5,905 nt of DNA from JAQVUB01 sp033809415. GTDB lineage: Bacteria; Verrucomicrobiota; Lentisphaeria; Oligosphaerales; Oligosphaeraceae. Positions 1 to 5,905 of this stretch are shown one piece after another. Location of the stretch: positions 1-5,905 of the forward strand of contig JAPXLT010000288.1 in the NCBI GenBank assembly GCA_033809415.1. Reading direction: 5' to 3'. Both the position numbers and the translations under genes were made by a program. Positions within the stretch are counted from its first letter, which is position 1; each line of letters begins with the position of its first letter. Below the pieces are notes generated by a model. It searched no databases. It had not been told where the DNA came from and saw only the letters and a program-made list of their open reading frames with translations.

Positions 1-32
1 TAAGTAACGAGTATTGCCCTGCACCACGCACC

Positions 33-902
33 TTATTTTTCCGCGATGCTAAACCATTGCGCATTATTGCGGACATTTTCAATAAAGGGTGCATTATCGG
101 ACGCCTTCTTGAACTCGGCAGTGGCAAACTTCCATCGGTCATGCGTAGTATCAAGCGCAAATCGGAATGTCATGGAATAAACATGTCCATACCAGACCTT
201 GGCTGATTGCACACCGTTCCAATCAGCCGTCAAGAAGCATGGTCCCTGTGCGTCTTTATTAGTGGATGGTTCAAGTCCAATATCGTATGCGATCCAATAT
301 TTGTCTTTTTCATTCAGCTGCGCCCAGACTGTTCCCTTTTCCGGGCACTCGATGATGCGCGATGCAGTGGCAATAGTTCGCTGATAATCATAATCTGACA
401 AGACCAGCGATGGCCTGGCATTGACATGCACTTCAGCGCTTTCAAGCGGGAATTGGCTGCTGGCGTCCTTTACCCATTCCATAAATAGCAATGGTTTTTC
501 GCCAGTGACATAAAAACGTTGGAACATACGGCATCCGTTAAAGTTATACAGCAGTTCGACGCCGGCGGCATCCTCATCGTTGAAGGGCTTGACATATTTG
601 GGTTCCAGCAGCTGACTGCTTATGCCATTCACTGTAATGCTTGTATATCCCCTGCTTAGAAAACCACTGAAAAACCATGGTTCAGGCACACCCACCAGCA
701 CCTGGGGAGGTGACTTGGCGGTAACATTCACCCATTGCAGATAGATCATGTACGAAACCATGTCATTGGACAACTTATAATATTCACCCTTACCGTAGGT
801 CTTGCCGGAATGGTGATAGCCGCGCGAGACCTTCTCCACCACCGGTCCGGCACCACACACTAATCCAATAGAAACAATCAATAAGAGCAGTTTTCTGATC
901 AC
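33..902 (-). CDS. Secreted protein of unknown family
   Basis: A 289-residue protein that I do not recognise. I start it at the GTG at 902-900 because GGAG (913-910) lies seven bases upstream and the signal peptide then begins correctly: a short basic start (IRK), a hydrophobic run LLLLIVSIGLV, then CGAG with likely signal peptidase I cleavage around residues 17-20. The residue before the Cys is Val, so this is not a lipobox. An in-frame TTG at 941 would add 13 residues encoded inside the upstream gene and would bury the signal. The mature part is rich in Tyr, Phe and Trp, with alternating hydrophobic stretches and motifs such as PEPWFFSGF and NGCRMFQRFYV, which suggests a beta-sandwich. No catalytic motif stands out. 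The start lies two bases after the stop of the DUF4838 gene, so the two are probably translated together and may act on the same glycan; that link is inference. The stop is TAA at 35-33; the 32 bases after it show nothing clear. Confidence 0.82.
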   Translation of the reverse strand: MIRKLLLLIVSIGLVCGAGPVVEKVSRGYHHSGKTYGKGEYYKLSNDMVSYMIYLQWVNVTAKSPPQVLVGVPEPWFFSGFLSRGYTSITVNGISSQLLEPKYVKPFNDEDAAGVELLYNFNGCRMFQRFYVTGEKPLLFMEWVKDASSQFPLESAEVHVNARPSLVLSDYDYQRTIATASRIIECPEKGTVWAQLNEKDKYWIAYDIGLEPSTNKDAQGPCFLTADWNGVQSAKVWYGHVYSMTFRFALDTTHDRWKFATAEFKKASDNAPFIENVRNNAQWFSIAEK

Positions 903-904
903 TG

Positions 905-3412
905 TCAGTCTCCATATCCAAGAAAGCGTAATTTGCCCCAAAGACTTGGATTATGATTACTCCCCATGGTAAGCGAGAAGCTTGAATACTCCTTTTTGCC
1001 TTTCGAGATGCATTTGTTGCTTACCAGATTCGCATCCCAAACCGTGTATGGTTGCGGGGCTTTGCACTCGAACAATCCTTCGAACGGAATAAACAATTCG
1101 AGATGCCATTCCTCCCCGGCAATTGTCACAGCCCGCTTCAGCCCCATACACCTCCAATGAAAATCCAATGGAGTAGGCACCGGTTTATCGACCTTGCGAG
1201 CCTGATGGATATTATTTCCGCTTGAGACGGCAAATTGATAATAAATTTCTTTATTGACACCTGGCGACAGGAAAAATTCAATATTATCGCTTTCATCCCA
1301 AAGGTCGCCCGGCTTCACTGCCACGCCGCCATGACCAGTAAATGCCAGGAAGATTCCAGTATCGTCCCATGCCAGCCTGCCCGTAGGCCTCGAGGTCAAC
1401 TCGCTGCCATCACCATGTGCCTGTTGCATTTTCATCACTGCGGCCCGCTGCCATATAGGCTCGTCCAATTTTCCGTCAATGACAATCTTTTCATTTGGCT
1501 CGATACGTGTGACATGATGGATCGGGATGACCATGCTGTGGTATGAACGGGCTGACTTGAAGGCAGACGGCCAGGGCTTCGAGAAAAACTCGACACGCAA
1601 GCGCTCGATGCTTCCAGGGTCCGTTGCATCAAGGGCATCCTTCAGCAAAGCCTCGAGCCTGTCCACGGTCTTGCCATTGAAGGCCTCGTACAGCTTGGCG
1701 GTCGTTATGCCGACAAGGTCATCTGCTGAACCGGCGCCGATATATCCCTTTTCCCAGCGCTCCTTCAACAACGCATAAAACGCCTGAAGGGACTTTCCGG
1801 CCTCGACTCCATAGAGAAGCTGCCAATGCTCATCCATCGCCGCCTGGTTGTCAAAGGCGGGGTTCCAATAACTGCGGAAGACGAGATAATACGTATAGTA
1901 GAAATGGTAATTGAATCCGGCATCAAAGAACACGCCGCCGTCCTTGGAAAGATATGGTTCGAGGCAATTGATGAAGTCCCGCATATAATCCCCTTCCAAC
2001 GCCTTCGTGAATGGAACGCTTGTCCCGTATGTATATGCGGAAACAGGACGGTTCCCCAAAGCCTTGTACCAGCCGCCGTATACTTTTTGCCAGTCTGCGC
2101 TGGATTTTGGCGACTTGGCGAGGACAATCGTCCCCGTGCACAGCAGCATGTCAATGTTATCAGGAATCTCTTCCGGCTTCGTCAAGACGGGGGGAAGACG
2201 ATAATTATGGTATGCGCAAACGCCAAGTTTCTTGCCAGGCAGGCACTGCTTCATTTCATTGGCCATGGCAATGTAAAAGCGCATATACACATCGCTGAGA
2301 GCACCACTCCTGCTGTGTTTCCGCTCAGGCGGAATCAGATGCTGTACAGCGTCCGGCAAATCTCCCATATAATGGTCAGACTGCCCGAAAAATGCGTATT
2401 CGCTATTTGGCTGCCGACCGCTGAGGGACGTGGAGTCGGGACGATTCCGCCAGTGCATATTATCCTTGCCGTCAGAATCATAGAAGTTTTTAAAGTCCTG
2501 GACGATAAGGTGCGCCAACTCCAGATTTGTGATATCCAGGATTGCGCTTTTCGGACCGTCATGGACTACGCCATACTTGTCCTTGTAGAATATGATATCT
2601 TTTTTATCGGGGTGAGCTGCAAGCAACATGCTCGGCACCGGGGTATGGATCGGATCGTAGAACCGGGTTGCGATGGAGAAGCGCCAGGCCTTGTCAAAAA
2701 TCCCCCCGTCATTCTTCACGCCTTCCCAAGGTGTTCCCTTCGCAAAGTGGCGGGCATATGCATAGTGGAAACGGTTATGGTACACCGGCGCATCCGTATA
2801 GCATACCGGGGAGATTTTCAGTTCGCTGACTTTAGGCGCATAGATGCCTATGCCTGGGTAATAATACCTCACGCCCAGCACGCGTTCAATGAAATCATAT
2901 GCGCCATTGGCAGTTCCATTGAAACGATACCTGTACCAGTCAAACTTGTCATACCGTCCCGGATCAAGATATCCATCATCACCTGCAATGGCAATACCGC
3001 GCTCAAATGTCCTGACAATAAAGCCCTCTTTCGGAAATGCCTTGAAATCAATGCCCAGCTTCTCCGATATCCTGTTTTTGCCCAAAGAAATGACAACCGG
3101 CGCCGTTTCCGCTTCAGCGGAAGCGGCATCCACCACCTTTACGGCAGCACCCGTTATGCGTAAAAAGGCATCTTTGACCGCCTCCTCTGCAATCGTGACG
3201 GAACGCCTGGCGGCCATAGCCGACGATTCGCCGTCATTGTATGGGCGTACAATGATGACATTGGGCTTGCCGTCTTTGATCAGGAACAGTTCCTCATGCT
3301 CCTGAGCGGTCATAAAAGTGACAGGATTCAGTGCCTTGTTCTGATAAGACACGGCCATCAATGGCACCAGCCCCGCGAAAAACGCGGCAATAAACAAAAC
3401 TCTCGTTTTCAT
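905..3412 (-). CDS. Secreted DUF4838 protein with C-terminal CBM9-like module
   Basis: 835 residues from the ATG at 3412-3410. A TTG at 3427 would add five residues (MGNTK) but has no better ribosome site, and the ATG gives a clean signal peptide: KTR, then a hydrophobic run to about residue 20, with cleavage likely after AVS. Residues about 60-190 resemble the N-terminal domain of GH67 alpha-glucuronidases, ending in GTANGAYDFIERVLGVRYYYPG, a typical motif of that group and of DUF4838 proteins. Residues about 190-550 form the DUF4838 region, probably a TIM-barrel-like fold (GVCAYHNYRLPP, GGWYKALGNRPVSAYTYGT, then FDAGFNYHFYYTYYLVFRSYWNP). Residues about 640-835 are a CBM9/DOMON-like beta-sandwich: VIDGKLDEPIW, RLAWDDTGIFLAF, DESDNIEFFLSPG, YYQFAVSSGN, LELFIPFEG. 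The likely role is binding or attack of extracellular glycans; I cannot assign catalytic residues or a substrate. A partial paralogue lies at 5905-4955. No strong Shine-Dalgarno is visible (upstream bases are A-rich), and the leader contains the large ATGGAC palindrome. Confidence 0.9.
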   Translation of the reverse strand: MKTRVLFIAAFFAGLVPLMAVSYQNKALNPVTFMTAQEHEELFLIKDGKPNVIIVRPYNDGESSAMAARRSVTIAEEAVKDAFLRITGAAVKVVDAASAEAETAPVVISLGKNRISEKLGIDFKAFPKEGFIVRTFERGIAIAGDDGYLDPGRYDKFDWYRYRFNGTANGAYDFIERVLGVRYYYPGIGIYAPKVSELKISPVCYTDAPVYHNRFHYAYARHFAKGTPWEGVKNDGGIFDKAWRFSIATRFYDPIHTPVPSMLLAAHPDKKDIIFYKDKYGVVHDGPKSAILDITNLELAHLIVQDFKNFYDSDGKDNMHWRNRPDSTSLSGRQPNSEYAFFGQSDHYMGDLPDAVQHLIPPERKHSRSGALSDVYMRFYIAMANEMKQCLPGKKLGVCAYHNYRLPPVLTKPEEIPDNIDMLLCTGTIVLAKSPKSSADWQKVYGGWYKALGNRPVSAYTYGTSVPFTKALEGDYMRDFINCLEPYLSKDGGVFFDAGFNYHFYYTYYLVFRSYWNPAFDNQAAMDEHWQLLYGVEAGKSLQAFYALLKERWEKGYIGAGSADDLVGITTAKLYEAFNGKTVDRLEALLKDALDATDPGSIERLRVEFFSKPWPSAFKSARSYHSMVIPIHHVTRIEPNEKIVIDGKLDEPIWQRAAVMKMQQAHGDGSELTSRPTGRLAWDDTGIFLAFTGHGGVAVKPGDLWDESDNIEFFLSPGVNKEIYYQFAVSSGNNIHQARKVDKPVPTPLDFHWRCMGLKRAVTIAGEEWHLELFIPFEGLFECKAPQPYTVWDANLVSNKCISKGKKEYSSFSLTMGSNHNPSLWGKLRFLGYGD
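910..913 (-). promoter_or_regulatory. Ribosome binding site that decides the start at 902
   Basis: GGAG on the minus strand, seven bases ahead of the GTG at 902. It lies within the last codons of the DUF4838 gene (GGA TAT GGA GAC TGA), so ribosomes ending there could re-initiate two bases further on. It is the clearest Shine-Dalgarno sequence in the window. Confidence 0.7.
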
Positions 3413-3461
3413 TTTCGTATTGCCCAACTTTTTCTTTTTTGTGAAAGATTTTTTATGGACG

Positions 3462-3501
3462 ATGGACAGGGACAGGAATGGACATCATGGACGGAATGGA
3501 C
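3462..3501 (+). repeat. Left outer arm of the ATGGAC palindrome
   Basis: Forty bases matching the reverse complement of 3601-3640 except for two adjacent positions (GA here, CG there), with 32 uninterrupted matches at the outer end. It contains four ATGGAC words spaced 16, 9 and 9 bases apart, mirrored by the same spacings on the other arm. Confidence 0.92.
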
Positions 3502-3530
3502 AAGAATGGACTGCTGAATGGACAAGGGAC

Positions 3531-3583
3531 AATGGACAGGAATGGACAAGTACAGCAGGTGACATTTTTTGTGCCTGTCCATT
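3531..3583. repeat. Inner nested hairpin of the palindrome
   Basis: AATGGACAGG (3531-3540) is a perfect inverted match of CCTGTCCATT (3574-3583), with a 33-base loop that includes a T-run (3565-3570). It lies inside the large outer stem, giving a hairpin within a hairpin. Confidence 0.75.
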
Positions 3584-3600
3584 CGTCCATTAAACGTCAA

Positions 3601-3640
3601 GTCCATCGCGTCCATGATGTCCATTCCTGTCCCTGTCCAT
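3601..3640 (-). repeat. Right outer arm of the ATGGAC palindrome
   Basis: Partner of 3462-3501. Its GTCCAT words at 3601, 3610, 3619 and 3635 mirror the other arm. Bases TTAAAAA follow immediately, and their complement resembles the T-run before the extra ATGGAC at 3455. Confidence 0.92.
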
Positions 3641-3684
3641 TAAAAACACTCATTTTGCCGTTTGAATGGGTTGTGAGCGCCAGC

Positions 3685-3704
3685 CCACGCCAAGTGGTTC
3701 GTGG
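3685..3704. other. Possible small hairpin just after the Ntn hydrolase stop
   Basis: CCACG (3685-3689) pairs with CGTGG (3700-3704). Adding CC (3690-3691) with GG (3696-3697) gives seven pairs with a two-base bulge and an AAGT loop. It begins 15 bases past the stop codon on the minus strand. No T-run follows in the direction of transcription, so it is not a classical intrinsic terminator; it might protect the 3' end or be chance. Confidence 0.3.
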
Positions 3705-3719
3705 CAAAAAGATATGCTT

Positions 3720-4823
3720 TCAATTATCTGCTTGTTCGAGGATACCCTGCATGAGTGCATACGCTTCGGCAACCTGCTTGTCGGTCAGTTTCTGGAGCAA
3801 CTCGAGCGCGTCCTCCCGTTTATTATCCTTCAGCAGTTTCCTGGCCGTATCCAGTGTCGCTTCGTATTCCTTGCGGAAATTCTCCTCGATGGGAAGAAAC
3901 TTCTCTTTCAGCGCCTTGTCATCTATTTTGCTTCGCTTAAGCTTATAGGCAAGCTTTCCGAAATCGCCATTTTCCAACACTGCCGGTATTTTTTTGATAC
4001 CCATCGGGATGGGTATGGCCACCGCATAGCAAGTCGGCCCGGGAACAATATTCACAGTGCCCAGCACATCCGGGTATTCTGCGTCGGGGATATAGTCCGA
4101 TGCGCATACGGTGCTGTTTCTGAATGGGCACATTTCAGGATATTTTTCATTGTCGTGGAAGCGGGAGACATCAACCGAATCCGCAATGCTGATTTTGCCA
4201 TGCTCCTTCATCTTGTCAATGAACAGTCCTGTCGTGACATGAAGCCGCGTGGCGGACTTAATCGCACCGTCTACCGTGCCTTTTGAAATGCAAGCCATTT
4301 CAGGGAAAATAAAATGGTTTGTGTGCACGGCAACGCCCCGGGTTATGATCTGGTGCGCAATATGTTTGGGAGATATCTCGATGATGACTGCCTCCCTGGT
4401 GTCGCAGAGAATGTATGTATCTGTCTTGGGATTGCTGCCGTCCTGCGTCATTTTTGTCATCTTGGCCAAAGCTTCCTGGACGGTTGCACAAGAAGAAGCG
4501 ACTTTCTGCATGGTGGTGCCTATGTTTTGGAGTTTGCTTTCATCCTCTGGATAATCCGTCGTCTTGGGCAAGGCTAAGTCTATCATCCCCAATCCCTTTT
4601 CATTGAATAGCATATAGGGACTGAAGGCAAGCATCTTGTATTGTCCACCAGGTGCTGTTTCATGTCGCAAGGTGACAGGGATTTCCTTTCCCTTTCCCCA
4701 ATCCCGGGTCTTGTGGATGAATAGTTTTCCGTTGGCGCTCACGTCGGGCGCCGTGACCCATGCCGTACATGCCATAAGCTCAATCATGATGGTAGAAACA
4801 ATGACGGTTATCAACTTTTGCAT
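3720..4823 (-). CDS. Secreted Ntn hydrolase, acyltransferase/choloylglycine-hydrolase type
   Basis: 367 residues from the ATG at 4823-4821. A TTG at 4895 would add 24 residues ahead of the hydrophobic signal, so I reject it. The start has one Lys, then hydrophobic LITVIVSTIMIELMA, directly followed by C19-T-A-W. This fits Ntn hydrolases (penicillin acyltransferase C45, C69 and choloylglycine hydrolase C59 groups) in which removal of the leader exposes an N-terminal Cys nucleophile. Supporting motifs are GKLFIHKTRDWG with Arg40 and Asp41, FNEKGLGM around 73-80, DTYILCDTREAVIIEISP around 135-152, HTNHF at 167-171 and GTVNIVPGPTCYAV around 255-268. The expected reaction is hydrolysis or transfer at a linear amide bond (acyl amide, peptide or conjugated amine); the substrate is unknown. 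Residues about 300-367 form a charged helical tail. It lies between two DUF4838/CBM9-like paralogues, so it may work on the same extracellular material. The exact subfamily is uncertain. Confidence 0.85.
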   Translation of the reverse strand: MQKLITVIVSTIMIELMACTAWVTAPDVSANGKLFIHKTRDWGKGKEIPVTLRHETAPGGQYKMLAFSPYMLFNEKGLGMIDLALPKTTDYPEDESKLQNIGTTMQKVASSCATVQEALAKMTKMTQDGSNPKTDTYILCDTREAVIIEISPKHIAHQIITRGVAVHTNHFIFPEMACISKGTVDGAIKSATRLHVTTGLFIDKMKEHGKISIADSVDVSRFHDNEKYPEMCPFRNSTVCASDYIPDAEYPDVLGTVNIVPGPTCYAVAIPIPMGIKKIPAVLENGDFGKLAYKLKRSKIDDKALKEKFLPIEENFRKEYEATLDTARKLLKDNKREDALELLQKLTDKQVAEAYALMQGILEQADN

Positions 4824-4834
4824 AAATATGAATG

Positions 4835-4840
4835 CCCCCT
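4835..4840 (-). promoter_or_regulatory. Probable ribosome binding site of the Ntn hydrolase gene
   Basis: AGGGGG on the minus strand, within GAGAGGGGG, eleven bases before the ATG at 4823. The spacing is somewhat long. It is the best Shine-Dalgarno-like site near this start and supports the ATG over the upstream TTG at 4895. Confidence 0.5.
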
Positions 4841-4908
4841 CTCGTTGATTCCCCTGCCCCAGCACTACGTGCCAAGCAATCAGAGAAAACAACAAACCTA
4901 TAAAAAGT

Positions 4909-4936
4909 TTTTCGTGCCTTTTCGTGTGGTTCGTTG
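4909..4936. repeat. Short TTCGTG direct repeats in the spacer
   Basis: TTTTCGTG occurs at 4909-4916 and again at 4919-4926, ten bases apart, followed by the related GGTTCGTTG at 4928-4936. On the transcribed strand this reads as CACGAA-like words 20-40 bases after the stop of the partial DUF4838 gene. A similar word, GTGGTTCGTGG, lies at 3694-3704. The element is short and degenerate; its function is unknown. Confidence 0.5.
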
Positions 4937-4954
4937 TTAAAAAATGGGTTGTAG

Positions 4955-5905
4955 TCAGTCTTCCCTGTCCATGAACTTGAATTTACCCCATAAGGAATGG
5001 TTATGATTGTTGCCCATGGTAATCGAGAATGACGAGTATTCCGCGTTCTTCTTGGCGGCCATCAGTTTGTTGTTGATGATATTGCCAAACCAGCTGGTGT
5101 AGGGCTTTGGAGGCTCCGTGCGGTGCAATCCTTCAAATGGAATAAACATTTCCAGCGTCCAGCTATTGTCATCATAGGAGACCGCACGTTGCAGACCTTC
5201 GCAGCTCCAATGCGAGTCCAGCGCGGCTTCCATGGGCTTCTCCACCTTGTAGGCATCGCTGAAGTCATTCCCAGGCGAAACAGCAAACTGGTAATATGTC
5301 GCCTTTTCTGTGCCGGGGGACACGAAAAACTCGATGTTGTCGCTGTCAAACCAGACATCGCCCTTGTTGATGCGCGGCGCACCCTGGCAGGTAAATGCCA
5401 GATACAGGCCCTTTTCATCCCAGGCCAATTTAGCCGCCGGCTTCGAGGGCAGTTCGCCGCCTTCCCCTTTGGCCTGCTGCATGGGAATCGGCTTGACCTT
5501 CCCCCAGAAGGCCTCATCCAGCTTGCCATCAACGGCAATGCTGTCCTGACGCCCCACTCGCTTGACTTCGTAGGTAGGAATGACCATCGTGCAATATGCT
5601 TTCGAGGCGGTAAAATCCTTGGACCATGGCGCGGCAAAGAATTCCACCCTCTTGCGTTCGATGCTGCCAGGTTCGGTCGCCGCGATGGCTTCCGCCAGCA
5701 ATGCTTCCAGCTTTTCCACAGTCTGGATATTGTATGCCTTGTAAAGCACTTCAGGAGTCACATTGCTATTGGCTCGGCTGTCCGTGCTATTGAACGAGGC
5801 CACAGCCACATCTTCCCAGCGTTCCACCAGCAAGCCGTAGAATGCTTTCAACGCAGCGCCTGCCTTGCTGCCGTACAATTTTTCCCAATGTTCATCCAAG
5901 GCGGC
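4955..5905 (-). CDS. DUF4838/CBM9-like protein, 3' part (5' end outside window)
   Basis: The frame is open to the window edge: 316 codons are visible, reading A-A-L-D-E-H-W at the edge. The TTG at 5899 is an internal Leu codon, not a start, because the paralogue has NQAAMDEHW at the same place, about residue 525 of 835. The visible part covers the end of the DUF4838 region (LYGSKAGAALKAFYGLLVERW), a helical linker (VEKLEALLAEAIAATEPGSIERKRVEFF) and a CBM9/DOMON-like beta-sandwich in the last 195 or so residues (AVDGKLDEAFW, KLAWDEKGLYLAF, DSDNIEFFVSPG, YYQFAVSPGN, LEMFIPFEGL). By eye roughly half the residues match the protein at 3412-905, and the linker before LYKAYNIQT is the most divergent stretch. 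The likely role is binding or attack of extracellular glycans, as for its paralogue. The stop is TGA at 4957-4955. Confidence 0.88.
   Translation of the reverse strand, partial: AALDEHWEKLYGSKAGAALKAFYGLLVERWEDVAVASFNSTDSRANSNVTPEVLYKAYNIQTVEKLEALLAEAIAATEPGSIERKRVEFFAAPWSKDFTASKAYCTMVIPTYEVKRVGRQDSIAVDGKLDEAFWGKVKPIPMQQAKGEGGELPSKPAAKLAWDEKGLYLAFTCQGAPRINKGDVWFDSDNIEFFVSPGTEKATYYQFAVSPGNDFSDAYKVEKPMEAALDSHWSCEGLQRAVSYDDNSWTLEMFIPFEGLHRTEPPKPYTSWFGNIINNKLMAAKKNAEYSSFSITMGNNHNHSLWGKFKFMDRED

Larger units (their letters stand above)
3455..3640. repeat. Compound inverted repeat built of ATGGAC / GTCCAT words
   Basis: ATGGAC occurs nine times in direct orientation at 3455, 3462, 3478, 3487, 3496, 3506, 3518, 3532 and 3542. 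Its reverse complement GTCCAT then occurs six times at 3577, 3585, 3601, 3610, 3619 and 3635. Orientation switches once, between 3547 and 3577, so the whole block is one imperfect palindrome. The outer arms 3462-3501 and 3601-3640 match as inverted repeats at 38 of 40 bases. As RNA from either strand this would be a very stable hairpin with a 99-base internal segment that can itself fold. The flanks are A/T runs (ATTTTTT on the left, TTAAAAA on the right) but there is no T-run placed as in an intrinsic terminator. Possible roles are a dispersed intergenic repeat, an mRNA stability or attenuation structure, or an array of protein sites; the sequence does not decide between them. Confidence 0.9.
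3413..3719. other. Gene-free spacer largely filled by the ATGGAC palindrome
   Basis: Between the stop of the Ntn hydrolase gene and the start of the DUF4838 gene. Bases 3455-3640 are the compound inverted repeat. Bases 3641-3719 hold a small possible hairpin and two words shared with the other spacer. Bases 3413-3454 are A-rich on the minus strand and form the leader just before the DUF4838 start. Open frames through here encode repetitive peptides (MDIMDGMD, VHDVHSCPCP) that only restate the repeat, so I call no gene. I see no convincing sigma-70 promoter. Confidence 0.75.

Noticed and set aside
1826..3163. 445-codon open frame on the plus strand, antisense to the DUF4838 gene
   Set aside because: It lies wholly within a well-supported coding gene on the other strand, its translation shows no recognisable domain or signal, and it is best explained as a shadow of that gene's codon use.
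3462..3640. Intrinsic terminator for the Ntn hydrolase gene
   Set aside because: The stem is strong, but on the minus strand it is followed by an A-rich run rather than T, and it is much larger than a typical terminator. A role in termination is not excluded but is not shown.
3455..3640. CRISPR array or IS-type terminal inverted repeats
   Set aside because: The words are 6 bases with irregular 7-16 base spacing and one switch of orientation, unlike CRISPR. No transposase or target duplication is present.
3409..3948. Short ORFs through the spacer (minus 3409-3624, plus 3478-3948) with MDIMDGMD or VHDVHSCPCP peptides
   Set aside because: The peptides simply translate the ATGGAC repeat and then run antisense into the Ntn hydrolase gene, with no ribosome site. 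They are artefacts of the repeat.
4824..4895. N-terminal extension of the Ntn hydrolase from a TTG at 4895
   Set aside because: It would place 24 extra residues ahead of the signal peptide; the ATG at 4823 has a purine-rich ribosome site and gives a normal signal.
4876..4926. Promoter for the Ntn hydrolase gene, with TATAGG (minus strand) as a -10
   Set aside because: No matching -35 hexamer is found at 16-18 bases, so the call would rest on a common AT-rich word.

Overview
The window suggests a bacterium of the PVC superphylum, most likely Lentisphaerota or a close relative. This is inference from gene content: large secreted DUF4838 proteins ending in a family-9-like carbohydrate-binding module, a secreted Ntn hydrolase beside them, moderate GC content, and intergenic spacers built from short repeated words. 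No ribosomal or other taxonomic marker is present, so the placement is tentative. All four genes read on the minus strand, and each of the three with a visible N-terminus has an export signal.

In transcription order (right to left): (1) 5905-4955 is the 3' part of a DUF4838/CBM9-like gene whose 5' part lies beyond the window edge. (2) A 131-base spacer follows, with TTCGTG-type words. (3) 4823-3720 encodes a secreted Ntn hydrolase of the acyltransferase/choloylglycine-hydrolase type, whose predicted nucleophile cysteine sits at the signal-peptide junction. (4) The spacer 3719-3413 is largely filled by a compound inverted repeat made of ATGGAC words (3455-3640). (5) 3412-905 encodes a complete DUF4838/CBM9-like protein, a paralogue of gene 1. 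(6) 902-33 encodes a small secreted protein of unknown family, separated from the preceding stop by two bases and probably translationally coupled to it.

The set looks like a cell-surface or periplasmic glycan or glycoconjugate locus. Two related carbohydrate-binding proteins flank an amide-bond hydrolase, and a fourth exported protein is made together with one of them. A joint substrate cannot be read from the sequence. The most unusual element is the ATGGAC palindrome, which explains several spurious short ORFs and would form a large RNA hairpin ahead of the complete DUF4838 gene. I found no tRNA, rRNA, CRISPR array, transposase, convincing promoter or classical T-run terminator.
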